From the NCBI GenBank assembly GCA_026993285.1, contig JALWTZ010000056.1, positions 1 through 8,808 of the forward strand: 8,808 bases of DNA, given 5' to 3'. Shown in pieces: positions 1 to 6,722 of the stretch. The notes below the pieces were generated by a model. It was given only the letters and a program-made list of their open reading frames with translations. It ran no database searches and was not told the DNA's origin. The position numbers and the translations under genes are program-made. The stretch is from Lysobacterales bacterium. Its GTDB lineage: Bacteria > Pseudomonadota > Gammaproteobacteria > Xanthomonadales > S139-57. How positions within the stretch are numbered: the first letter of the stretch is position 1; the number at the start of each line of letters is the position of its first letter.

Positions 1-894
1 GCCCTGCTGGGCCGGCAGGTGCGTCAGGCCTTCTATGGTGCCGAAGCGCAACGCATCCAGCGTGGCAAGGATGAAATCAAGGTCATGGTGCGCTATCCGC
101 TGGAGCAGCGCCGCTCCCTGCATGACCTGCAAGCCATGCGTGTACGCACGGCCCAGGGCGATGCCGTGCCCCTGCAAACCGTGGCACGGCTGGAGCTGGG
201 CGAGAGTACTGCCACCATCCGGCGGGTGGATGGACAAAGGGCCATTTCGGTCACCTCGGATGTGGATACTACCGTGGCCGAGCCACGCCAGCTGACGCAG
301 GATATCCTGCAGCAGGTCGTACCGGATCTGAAGCAACAATTTCCGCAGGTGGATATTCGTCTGGAAGGTGCCAGCGAGGAACGCGCCAAACTGATGGCGG
401 ATCTGGCCCGGGCAGGGCTGCTGACCCTGCTGGTCATCTACGCCCTGATGGCGGTGCCACTGAAATCCTACAGCCAGCCGCTGATCATCATGTCAGTGAT
501 CCCCTTCGGCATCATCGGCGCGGTGGTGGGGCATATCCTGCTGGGCCAGAGCCTGAGTATTCTTTCCCTGTTCGGCATCATTGCCCTGGCGGGTGTGGTG
601 GTGAACGACAGCCTGGTGATGGTGGATTTCATCAATCAGGAGCGCCGGGCCGGCATTCCGCTGCAACAGGCGATCCGCGATGCCGGGGTCAAGCGTTTTC
701 GCGCCATCATGCTCACTTCCCTGACCACCTTCTTCGGCCTGATCCCCATTCTGCTGGAGACCAGTCTGCAGGCACAGATTGTCATCCCCATGGCCACCTC
801 GCTGGCCTTTGGCATTCTGTTCGCCACGGTGATCACCCTGTTCATGGTACCGGCGCTGTATCTGGTGGGAACGGATCTGCGCCCCACTGGATGA
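1..894 (+). CDS. RND efflux pump permease, C-terminal part (5' end outside window)
   Basis: Partial gene, open from base 1 and ending at TGA 892-894. It encodes the last 297 residues of a resistance-nodulation-division permease of the hydrophobe/amphiphile efflux (AcrB/MexB-like) type, an inner-membrane proton antiporter that works with a periplasmic adaptor and an outer-membrane channel. The first ~135 residues look like the end of the second periplasmic porter loop (for example FYGAEAQRIQRG and VMVRYP). Five hydrophobic segments follow, matching TM8-TM12: about 412-477, 478-537, 547-630, 700-762 and 778-878. The segment with GVVVNDSLVMVDFIN is typical of RND TM10. The catalytic Asp pair expected in TM4 lies upstream and cannot be checked. 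The C-terminus is short, ending about eight residues after TM12. The substrate cannot be deduced. The family call is firm; assignment to a named pump is not possible. Confidence 0.93.
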   Translation, partial: ALLGRQVRQAFYGAEAQRIQRGKDEIKVMVRYPLEQRRSLHDLQAMRVRTAQGDAVPLQTVARLELGESTATIRRVDGQRAISVTSDVDTTVAEPRQLTQDILQQVVPDLKQQFPQVDIRLEGASEERAKLMADLARAGLLTLLVIYALMAVPLKSYSQPLIIMSVIPFGIIGAVVGHILLGQSLSILSLFGIIALAGVVVNDSLVMVDFINQERRAGIPLQQAIRDAGVKRFRAIMLTSLTTFFGLIPILLETSLQAQIVIPMATSLAFGILFATVITLFMVPALYLVGTDLRPTG

Positions 895-948
895 ACGGGA
901 ACACGTCAACGAAAACCACCGGGCCGGAAGAACAATCGGGCTGAAACC

Positions 949-976
949 GACCGCCGGGATCATCGTCCCGACGGTC
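949..976. terminator. Hairpin between convergent genes, candidate terminator
   Basis: Arms 949-959 (GACCGCCGGGA) and 966-976 (TCCCGACGGTC) pair over 11 positions with one C/A mismatch around a six-base loop. It lies in the 121-base gap between two convergent genes, where a shared terminator is expected. Neither side has a proper T tract: reading rightward the next bases are ACTATTCC, and reading leftward GGTTTCAG. If it terminates, the leftward transcript has the slightly better tail. The hairpin is seen; its function is inferred. Confidence 0.4.
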
Positions 977-1015
977 ACTATTCCAGCGCACTCAGTTCGC
1001 TTGCTCGTATTCGGG

Positions 1016-2419
1016 TTATTGCGGGCTTTTGTTCTTGGGTGCAGCCAAGGGCTTGGCTGGAACAGACCCTCCAAGCTTGGGCTGTGATGTGGGTGTGGGA
1101 CTGGCTTCCGGCTCGCCAATCACTACTCGGGCGATTTCCACTGGTGCCTGACTGGTCCACTGGGCATTGGCGGCAAAATAGAAATGCGGCCCCACCACCG
1201 CCCCGGCCATGGGCAGCTTCAGCTCCGGCTGGCCGCTGACCAGCGTCTTGAGACTGCGGATCGTGTCACCGGCCTCGTTGAGGTCATAGCGCATGATCCG
1301 CTGCGGGCTCATGCTGGATTGCACCGCAATCAGACGACCGGGCACGGCATAGAGGCGCTCGATGCCTGTGGTCACCAGCGGTGCCAATGTTTTCAGCAAG
1401 ACGGAACGATGCTTCTCCCGGTCAATGAGGACCACACCTGTATTGCTGTCTGAAACATATAGCTTTCCGCTATCCGGCATCCAGGCGATACCACTCATGC
1501 CTTCCAGCAAGGGCAAGGCCACCAGCAACTGCAAGGGTGTGCCATTTTTCTGCTTTTCCTTCGGCAGCCAGTAGATGGCGCGCGCCAGACGATCGACCAC
1601 ATACACATTACCGGCATCATCCACCGTGACCGCGCCCAGGTTGTGCGGCCTGTCTGCATTCGGCAGCGGATGGCGGGACAGGAAACGACCGTTTTTCAGG
1701 CGGAAGGCAAACAACATGGGCTGATCCACCCCTTCCGGGTTGCGGAAACGCTTGCCGGGGTTGCTGCTGAGCCAGAGCCGCTTGTGCCGGGCATCCACGG
1801 CCAGATCATGCACGGACTGCAGCCCTTTTTTCCGGTTAGGGCGAATCCAGGACTTGAAGCGTTTTTTTTCCGTATCCACTTCCAGCACCTGCCCGGTCAT
1901 CACGCTGCCCAGCAGCAGGCGTTTTTTCAGTGGATTCCAGGCCATGCCATCGATGACCCAGCGGGTATCATCCAGTTTCATCACCGGGTCGTAATCACCG
2001 CGTGGCCTGGCATTGATTTCAAAGGCTTCGGTGACATGACGATACAGGCCATAGCCCTTGATGTTGTCGAAGTCCTCGCCGTTCAGGTCATAACTGACAC
2101 CCAGATTGGACAACTGCAGCAGGGTGTTGAAGGCATTTTTCTTGTCGTTGTTCAGGGCATAGGCGGTAGCCAGACGAAACTGGATATCCGGATCATTGGG
2201 TGCCATCTGCGCCAGCTTCTGCATGACCTTGAGGAAATGGCCGTAATCCTTCTGCCCGTAGTAGATGGCGGCCAGTTTCATGTAGGCGGGCACGGTTTCC
2301 GGCACCCGTACGCGGGCCTGTTTCGGCGCGGGCTGGAACTTGTTTACTTCCTGTGCCTGTGCCGGTTGCGCCAATACGACCAGCAGGCCCAGCAATAGCG
2401 TCTTCAACAATTGAGCCAT
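1016..2419 (-). CDS. Exported TPR-like / NHL-type beta-propeller protein of unknown function
   Basis: A 467-residue protein whose role I do not recognise. Residues 1-22 form a clear Sec signal peptide: K6, a Leu/Val-rich core at 8-16, and an AQA signal peptidase I site at 20-22. The mature protein is therefore predicted to be periplasmic or secreted. Residues about 43-105 look like one or two tetratricopeptide-type helical pairs (AIYYGQKDYGHFLKVMQKLA, then PDIQFRLATAYALNNDKKNA). Residues about 145-435 carry repeated strands with motifs such as WVIDGMAWNP, VHDLAVDARHKRLWLSS, LGAVTVDDAGNVYVVDR and MSGIAWMPDSGKLYVSDS. These are typical of NHL or SMP-30/gluconolactonase-like beta-propellers. The tail 436-467 is rich in Pro, Ala and Lys and is probably disordered. 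The ATG at 2419 is chosen because it begins the signal peptide and has GGGAG 11 bases upstream, inside the preceding gene. It is the last gene of the leftward operon. A sugar-lactonase activity is possible but no catalytic set could be assigned. Confidence 0.88.
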   Translation of the reverse strand: MAQLLKTLLLGLLVVLAQPAQAQEVNKFQPAPKQARVRVPETVPAYMKLAAIYYGQKDYGHFLKVMQKLAQMAPNDPDIQFRLATAYALNNDKKNAFNTLLQLSNLGVSYDLNGEDFDNIKGYGLYRHVTEAFEINARPRGDYDPVMKLDDTRWVIDGMAWNPLKKRLLLGSVMTGQVLEVDTEKKRFKSWIRPNRKKGLQSVHDLAVDARHKRLWLSSNPGKRFRNPEGVDQPMLFAFRLKNGRFLSRHPLPNADRPHNLGAVTVDDAGNVYVVDRLARAIYWLPKEKQKNGTPLQLLVALPLLEGMSGIAWMPDSGKLYVSDSNTGVVLIDREKHRSVLLKTLAPLVTTGIERLYAVPGRLIAVQSSMSPQRIMRYDLNEAGDTIRSLKTLVSGQPELKLPMAGAVVGPHFYFAANAQWTSQAPVEIARVVIGEPEASPTPTSQPKLGGSVPAKPLAAPKNKSPQ

Positions 2420-4221
2420 GATTTGCGATTCTCCCGTTGTTCGGTGGTGGCTTGCCCGGTTTCGACCAGAACGACCCGATCAGCCTCGGCCGCCTGGCAG
2501 GGCAGGCGCGTGGTATAAACCCGCCCGTCCCGCAGATAATGTACTTCCACATCCTTGCCCAATGGCCGGCTGGCCAGCAGGCTCTCTACACTGCCGGCGG
2601 TAACCGCCTGACCATCCACGGACAGGATCAGGTCTCCCGGAGACAGGCCGGCCTGCATGGCCGCGCCATCTTCCCAAACCTGGGCCAGGCGTGCCTGCCC
2701 CTTTTCGGTGGCCCGCACCAGCGCGCCCAGGAAGGGTTGCTCGGGCACATCCATGGCCTTGCCGCCCTTGTCCTGGCTGTCGCACGGGCGACGCAGTGTG
2801 TATTCGATGCCAAAGGGCTGCAGCAGTTCCGCCAGCGGCGGGTCTTCCGTGCCATAGACCCAGGCCGCCACTTGTTCATCCACATCCACACCGGTCACTT
2901 CCCGGATCAGCTTCTCGAAACCGCGTTCAGGCAAGCCTTCGCCGGTGGCCCGCCATTGTTTCCACATGGCGCGCATCACGGGATCCAGCGACAGGGCATG
3001 GCGAGTCTGCTGGCGGATGGTCAGATCCAGCGCCAGTACGGCCAGGGCACCCCGGGTGTAATAGCTGACGATGGCATTGGGCGCGTTTTCGTCCTGCTTG
3101 TAGAACTTGGTCCAGGTATCGAAACTGGAGGCTGCCGGTGACTGCTTGCGCTTGCCGCTGCCACGCATGGCCCGGCTCAGGGTCTCGCCCAGATAGTGCA
3201 GGTATTGCTCCAGGGTGATCAGGCCACAGCGCACCAGCGGCAGGCCCTCGTAGTAGACCGTGGCCCCCTCGAATACCCACAGCAGTTCAGTATGCACCTC
3301 GCGGCTCAGGTCATAGGGCACAAAGGCCGCCGGTTTCATCTGCTTGACATTCCAGGTATGGAAATACTCGTGGCTGACCAGCGTGAGATAGTTGAGATAG
3401 TCATCCGAAATGCCGGCCTTGCCCTTCTGCGGCAGTTCCCGGCGGGCACACATCAGGGCGGTGGAGGCCCGGTGTTCCAGCCCGCCATAGGCATTCTCGC
3501 CCACGGCGGTCATGAACAGGTATTCCTCGGCTGGAAACGCATTCTTGAAAAAATCCTGCTGGGCAGCGCAGATACGGGGGATATCCGCTGCCAGCCGATC
3601 CATATCCGCCTCATGCGCCCCGGAAAGAATGAACTCATGGCGAATGCCATTGACGTCAAAGACCAGACTGTCGAAATCGGCGATTTCCACCGGGTGGTCG
3701 ATGAGCGCATCGTAGTTTTCCGCCTGGTAGCGGCCAAAGGCATAGCGGGGGGTATTTTCCGCCCGTGGCAGGGTGGTGGCCACTTTCCAGTGCTGGTAAT
3801 CCCCGCGCGGTGGCGGATGGATGTCCACGGTGCAGGGCTGGTCGGCCTGGCCCAGCACTTCCAGAAACACGGAAGTGCCGTTGAAGAAGGCCCGCTGGGT
3901 ATCCAGCCAGGCGGCCCGCACGGAAAAATCGAAGGCATAGACCTCGTATTCCACCCGCACAGCGGGGCAGTTTTCCGGTAATTGCCAGCTGCTCTTGTCC
4001 CGCTTGGTCAGCACAATGGGCTGGCCATCCACATCACGGGCAGCAATGCGCACCACATGCTTGGCGAAATCCCGAATCATGTAGGAGCCGGGAATCCAGG
4101 CCGGCATGCGCAGCACCTGCCCGGCCGGGTCGGGCCGCTGGATCTGCAGGCTGATGGTAAAAACATGGGCTTCCGGCCGGGCCGGAGTAATACTGTAGTG
4201 AACAGGGGCTTTGGAAATCAT
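2404..4221 (-). CDS. M61 family zinc aminopeptidase (glycyl aminopeptidase-like) with PDZ domain
   Basis: A 605-residue metallopeptidase of family M61, whose characterised members are aminopeptidases with a preference for N-terminal Gly or Ala. An N-terminal beta domain (about 5-200) carries the family's MPAWIPGSYMIRDFAKHV stretch (39-56). The catalytic domain has YGGLEHR at 245-251, probably binding the substrate N-terminus. It has the zinc motif HEYFH at 284-288 followed by TWNVKQMKP. Its WVFEGATVYYEG at 315-326 includes E318 as the probable third zinc ligand. A PDZ domain spans about 495-575 (QAGLSPGDLILSVDGQAV at 523-540). All expected catalytic residues are present and the length is normal. 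There is no signal peptide, so a cytoplasmic location is predicted. The ATG at 4221 has AGGAG at 4234-4238, a long 12-base spacing. It is the middle gene of the leftward operon, 41 bases after the EAL gene and overlapping the propeller gene by 16 bases. Family assignment is confident; the natural substrate is unknown. Confidence 0.95.
   Translation of the reverse strand: MISKAPVHYSITPARPEAHVFTISLQIQRPDPAGQVLRMPAWIPGSYMIRDFAKHVVRIAARDVDGQPIVLTKRDKSSWQLPENCPAVRVEYEVYAFDFSVRAAWLDTQRAFFNGTSVFLEVLGQADQPCTVDIHPPPRGDYQHWKVATTLPRAENTPRYAFGRYQAENYDALIDHPVEIADFDSLVFDVNGIRHEFILSGAHEADMDRLAADIPRICAAQQDFFKNAFPAEEYLFMTAVGENAYGGLEHRASTALMCARRELPQKGKAGISDDYLNYLTLVSHEYFHTWNVKQMKPAAFVPYDLSREVHTELLWVFEGATVYYEGLPLVRCGLITLEQYLHYLGETLSRAMRGSGKRKQSPAASSFDTWTKFYKQDENAPNAIVSYYTRGALAVLALDLTIRQQTRHALSLDPVMRAMWKQWRATGEGLPERGFEKLIREVTGVDVDEQVAAWVYGTEDPPLAELLQPFGIEYTLRRPCDSQDKGGKAMDVPEQPFLGALVRATEKGQARLAQVWEDGAAMQAGLSPGDLILSVDGQAVTAGSVESLLASRPLGKDVEVHYLRDGRVYTTRLPCQAAEADRVVLVETGQATTEQRENRKSWLNC
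2431..2435 (-). promoter_or_regulatory. Ribosome binding site inside the upstream gene
   Basis: On the minus strand GGGAG lies 11 bases before the ATG at 2419 and within the last codons of the M61 peptidase gene. With the 16-base overlap of the two genes, this suggests translation of the propeller protein is coupled to that of the peptidase. The spacing is slightly long. Confidence 0.5.
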
Positions 4222-4262
4222 CGGCGGATTCTACTCCTGTTGGGCAGGTGGAATCCAGCCAA

Positions 4263-6560
4263 TCAGCCGTGCTGTTCGGCATCTTCCCGAGATTGGGCAG
4301 TCTGTATCGGGGTTCGCCAGCGGGTTTCCTGCTCCATCCACTGCACCAGTGCATCCATGGACATGGGCCGGGCGATATAAAAGCCTTGTGCCTGATCACA
4401 ACCCATTTCCCGCAGGCGACGCAGTTGCTCGCTGGTTTCCACCCCTTCAGCCAGCACCTCCATGCCCATGGACTGCCCCAGCACAATCATGGAACGCACC
4501 AGCGTGCGGTAGCTTTCCGATTCCAGTAGATGGTCGATGAACAATCGATCAATCTTCATCATTTGCGCCGGAATCTGCGCCAGATAGGCCAGAGAGGAGT
4601 AACCGGTGCCAAAATCATCAATGGCCAGCCGCACACCCAGTTCATTGGGCTTCAGCCAGGTTTGCTGTCGTAATTCCGAAGTTTGCACCAACAACCGTTC
4701 GGTCATTTCCAGCTCAAACTGTTCCGCTGGCCAGTCTTCCCTGGCCAGTGACTGTCCCAGTTCCTGCCAATAGCTGACCCGGTGCAGCTCATCTGCACAG
4801 ACGTTGATGGCCAGTCGGATTCCGGCCATGGCCACCTGCTGACCCGCACACTCCCGCAGGGCCTTGTGGATGACATACTGCCCCAGTTCGTGCATCAGCC
4901 CCATTTCCTCGGCCACGGGCACGAAGTCCGCCGGAGAAACCGCCCCCAGTTCCTCATCCTGCCAACGCAGCAGGGCTTCCACACCCACTACCTTGCGCGA
5001 GACCAGATCCACCTGTGGCTGATAGACCAGAGACAGGGCATCATCATTCAAGGCGTGTTTCAGGCGATCGGCAATCCGCAGGCGAAACTGGCTGCGCTCC
5101 AGTCGTTCTGGAATAAACCGACCGAGTGGCCCGTACGGATCCTTGCGGGCTTCCGCCAGAGCGATCATGGCGGCCTGGCTGAGTTGTTCCACGGTTTCAC
5201 CATCATCGGGGAAATGAATACAGGAAATGGCAGCCGGGCAGTGCATGGCCCGCCCGCTCACTTCAAATTTCTGCTGAAAAAACCGACGAAGATCACTTTC
5301 CTGAAGACTGTCCATGTCCGTTGGTACTACCAGGGTTAGACGGTTTTCCTCCACCCGGGCCAGAAAAACGCCGTCTGGAAGAAAAGTCTGCAATTGCAAG
5401 GCCACTGTACGCAAGAGATCTTCCCCCAGCGAATAGCCAAAACCCTCGCGAATGCGCTGCAGATAAAACAACTCACAGGTATAAACCGTCAGACGAAGGC
5501 CCTGTACATGGCTCATGCGTGTCTCCAGCCAGCGCCGCAAGGCCTGACGGTTGGGCAGGCCGGTCAGTGCATCTCTCAAGGCCAGTTCCCGCATCCGTTC
5601 CACATGCAATTCCCGCTGCCGGGCCGAAGACAAATGCGTCGCCCAGGCCAGTCGATAGGCGCCATAACCCAACGCCAGCAAACCCAGGTAAGCCACCAGT
5701 TGCGGCAAAGCAGCCGATTGAAAGCTGGCATATACCGGTTGCAAGGACTGCTCACTGACTACATAAAGGTCATAAGCGGGCATAAACCGTGCGGACATGA
5801 TCTGGACATCCTTCCAGATAGCCGGTTTTTGTGCTTGAGCCAATTCCTGGATGAAGTGCAAATGATCGCTTGGCAGGGTATGGGTAAAGATCCAGTACCA
5901 GGAACCCATATCCATGGGCTTGAGTGATTGCAAATAACCATCGCCACGAACAAGGGAAACACTTTGCCCGGCTTGCAACTGCAATTTTGCACCCGGCACC
6001 GCATCCGACCCAAGCAGAAAAGCGGAAGTCATCACCCACTTGGGCCGGCCCTGATCGTCCCGTACGGTAAAGCGAAAAGGCACGACCCATTCAAAGAACA
6101 GCTTGAAGAAATAGGTCCGCCCCAGCACCATGTGATCACTTTTCAGGGCTTTCTGGAAGGAATCCCGAGTCTCGGGAATTTCATTCAGATTGGGCAAGGT
6201 CGTTCCCGGTGGAAAATCGGTGACCAGTACCAGCTGCCCATCCGGCCGGGCCAGGCCGAAGCCTGCCAGTCCGGTATTTCTTGCCTTGACCCGTTCAACC
6301 AGTGCACGGCCACGGGTCTGCAGCTCTTGCTCATTCATGTCCGCCAGCGATTCACCCAGCACACGGAGCTCGGCTTCATAGGCCAGCAGGCTGTCCCTTG
6401 TAGTCTGGGCATAGAGGGCATTCAACGCATCGGTGGAATCACAAAAATCCTCCCGGGTGTCATGCCAGGTCTTCCATAACAGGTACACAAAGATCAGGCT
6501 GACTGTTCCGAGAAACAGCAGAAACAGGAAACGCAGCGGTTGTCCCACCCAGTTGGGCAT
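4263..6560 (-). CDS. Membrane sensor with degenerate GGDEF and intact EAL domains, probable c-di-GMP phosphodiesterase
   Basis: A 765-residue inner-membrane signalling protein. TM1 is about residues 9-29 and TM2 about 284-305. They enclose a ~250-residue periplasmic region that resembles a Cache-type sensor (for example GLARPDGQLVLVTDFPPG at 102-119), but I cannot name its ligand. The GGDEF domain (about 325-475) starts with the usual RDALTGLPNRQALRRWL, yet the signature position reads EENRL (404-408). The inhibitory-site Arg is missing (F393 before D396), so cyclase activity is very unlikely. The EAL domain (about 489-740) keeps the residues known to matter for hydrolysis: E528 of EAL, N586, E618, D648 and D649 in DDFGTGYSSL, K669, E705 and Q725. 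Their spacing matches active family members. The likely reaction is c-di-GMP to pGpG, controlled by a periplasmic signal. GAGGGAG at 6565-6571 supports the ATG at 6560. It is the first gene of the leftward operon. Confidence 0.95.
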   Translation of the reverse strand: MPNWVGQPLRFLFLLFLGTVSLIFVYLLWKTWHDTREDFCDSTDALNALYAQTTRDSLLAYEAELRVLGESLADMNEQELQTRGRALVERVKARNTGLAGFGLARPDGQLVLVTDFPPGTTLPNLNEIPETRDSFQKALKSDHMVLGRTYFFKLFFEWVVPFRFTVRDDQGRPKWVMTSAFLLGSDAVPGAKLQLQAGQSVSLVRGDGYLQSLKPMDMGSWYWIFTHTLPSDHLHFIQELAQAQKPAIWKDVQIMSARFMPAYDLYVVSEQSLQPVYASFQSAALPQLVAYLGLLALGYGAYRLAWATHLSSARQRELHVERMRELALRDALTGLPNRQALRRWLETRMSHVQGLRLTVYTCELFYLQRIREGFGYSLGEDLLRTVALQLQTFLPDGVFLARVEENRLTLVVPTDMDSLQESDLRRFFQQKFEVSGRAMHCPAAISCIHFPDDGETVEQLSQAAMIALAEARKDPYGPLGRFIPERLERSQFRLRIADRLKHALNDDALSLVYQPQVDLVSRKVVGVEALLRWQDEELGAVSPADFVPVAEEMGLMHELGQYVIHKALRECAGQQVAMAGIRLAINVCADELHRVSYWQELGQSLAREDWPAEQFELEMTERLLVQTSELRQQTWLKPNELGVRLAIDDFGTGYSSLAYLAQIPAQMMKIDRLFIDHLLESESYRTLVRSMIVLGQSMGMEVLAEGVETSEQLRRLREMGCDQAQGFYIARPMSMDALVQWMEQETRWRTPIQTAQSREDAEQHG

Positions 6561-6585
6561 AGAGCTCCCTCGCCATCAGTGAATT

Positions 6586-6661
6586 CAGTGGCTTGCCACA
6601 ACATTACCACAGGGGAACAGGCAATGCATGGACGGCTCCCGGTTTTACAAGGAAGCCACTG
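6586..6661. repeat. 9-base inverted repeat in the divergent intergenic region
   Basis: CAGTGGCTT at 6586-6594 is repeated exactly in inverted orientation as AAGCCACTG at 6653-6661, with 58 bases between. The left copy also forms part of a compact palindrome, GTGGC-TT-GCCAC, at 6588-6599. A direct repeat, CAGTG-AATT-CAGTG, covers 6577-6590. The location, upstream of both divergent genes, fits a pair of regulator half-sites, but a chance match of nine bases in 162 is not very rare. No known operator consensus was recognised. Confidence 0.3.
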
Positions 6662-6690
6662 CCATGGATACCATCCTCCCCCAAAAGTAA

Positions 6691-6696
6691 TATAAT
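6691..6696 (+). promoter_or_regulatory. Consensus -10 box for the ETF-QO/etfB operon
   Basis: An exact TATAAT lies 26 bases before the ATG at 6723, followed by a GC-rich stretch, GCGGGC (6697-6702). Transcription would begin near 6703, giving a leader of about 20 bases. No good -35 hexamer is seen 16-18 bases upstream; the closest match, TGGATA at 6665-6670, has an unfavourable 20-base spacing. The promoter therefore either needs an activator or is intrinsically weak. This is the only strong promoter-like element in the gap. Confidence 0.5.
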
Positions 6697-6722
6697 GCGG
6701 GCTTTTGATCGGACATGCCCCC

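Noticed and set aside
1862..1869. Run of eight A on the coding strand of the propeller gene, a possible slippage or programmed frameshift site
   Set aside because: It falls in Glu-Lys-Lys codons, the reading frame stays coherent on both sides, and no downstream stimulatory structure or useful alternative frame is evident.
3196..3981. A 261-codon plus-strand open frame opposite the M61 peptidase gene
   Set aside because: The minus-strand frame carries complete peptidase motifs. The plus-strand product has no recognisable domain. The plus-strand frame 1643-2398 opposite the propeller gene was rejected for the same reason.
4222..4262. Terminator or separate promoter between the EAL gene and the peptidase gene
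   Set aside because: The 41 bases contain a ribosome site but no stable stem with a T tract and no clear -10/-35 pair, so a single transcript is the simpler reading.
6601..6606. Possible extended -10 (TGG-TAATGT on the minus strand) for the leftward operon
   Set aside because: Only a weak match, with no acceptable -35 at 16-18 bases. Position relative to the ATG at 6560 is reasonable, but the support is too thin to list it as a promoter.
6705..6707. In-frame TTG as an earlier start for ETF-QO
   Set aside because: It lies about two bases from the predicted transcription start, has no room for a ribosome site, and adds six residues not expected before the conserved N-terminus.
6561..6722. PsrA-type operator (GAAAC-spacer-GTTTC) that might control the ETF genes
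   Set aside because: Looked for because PsrA-like regulators control fatty-acid oxidation genes in pseudomonads. No such palindrome is present in the gap.
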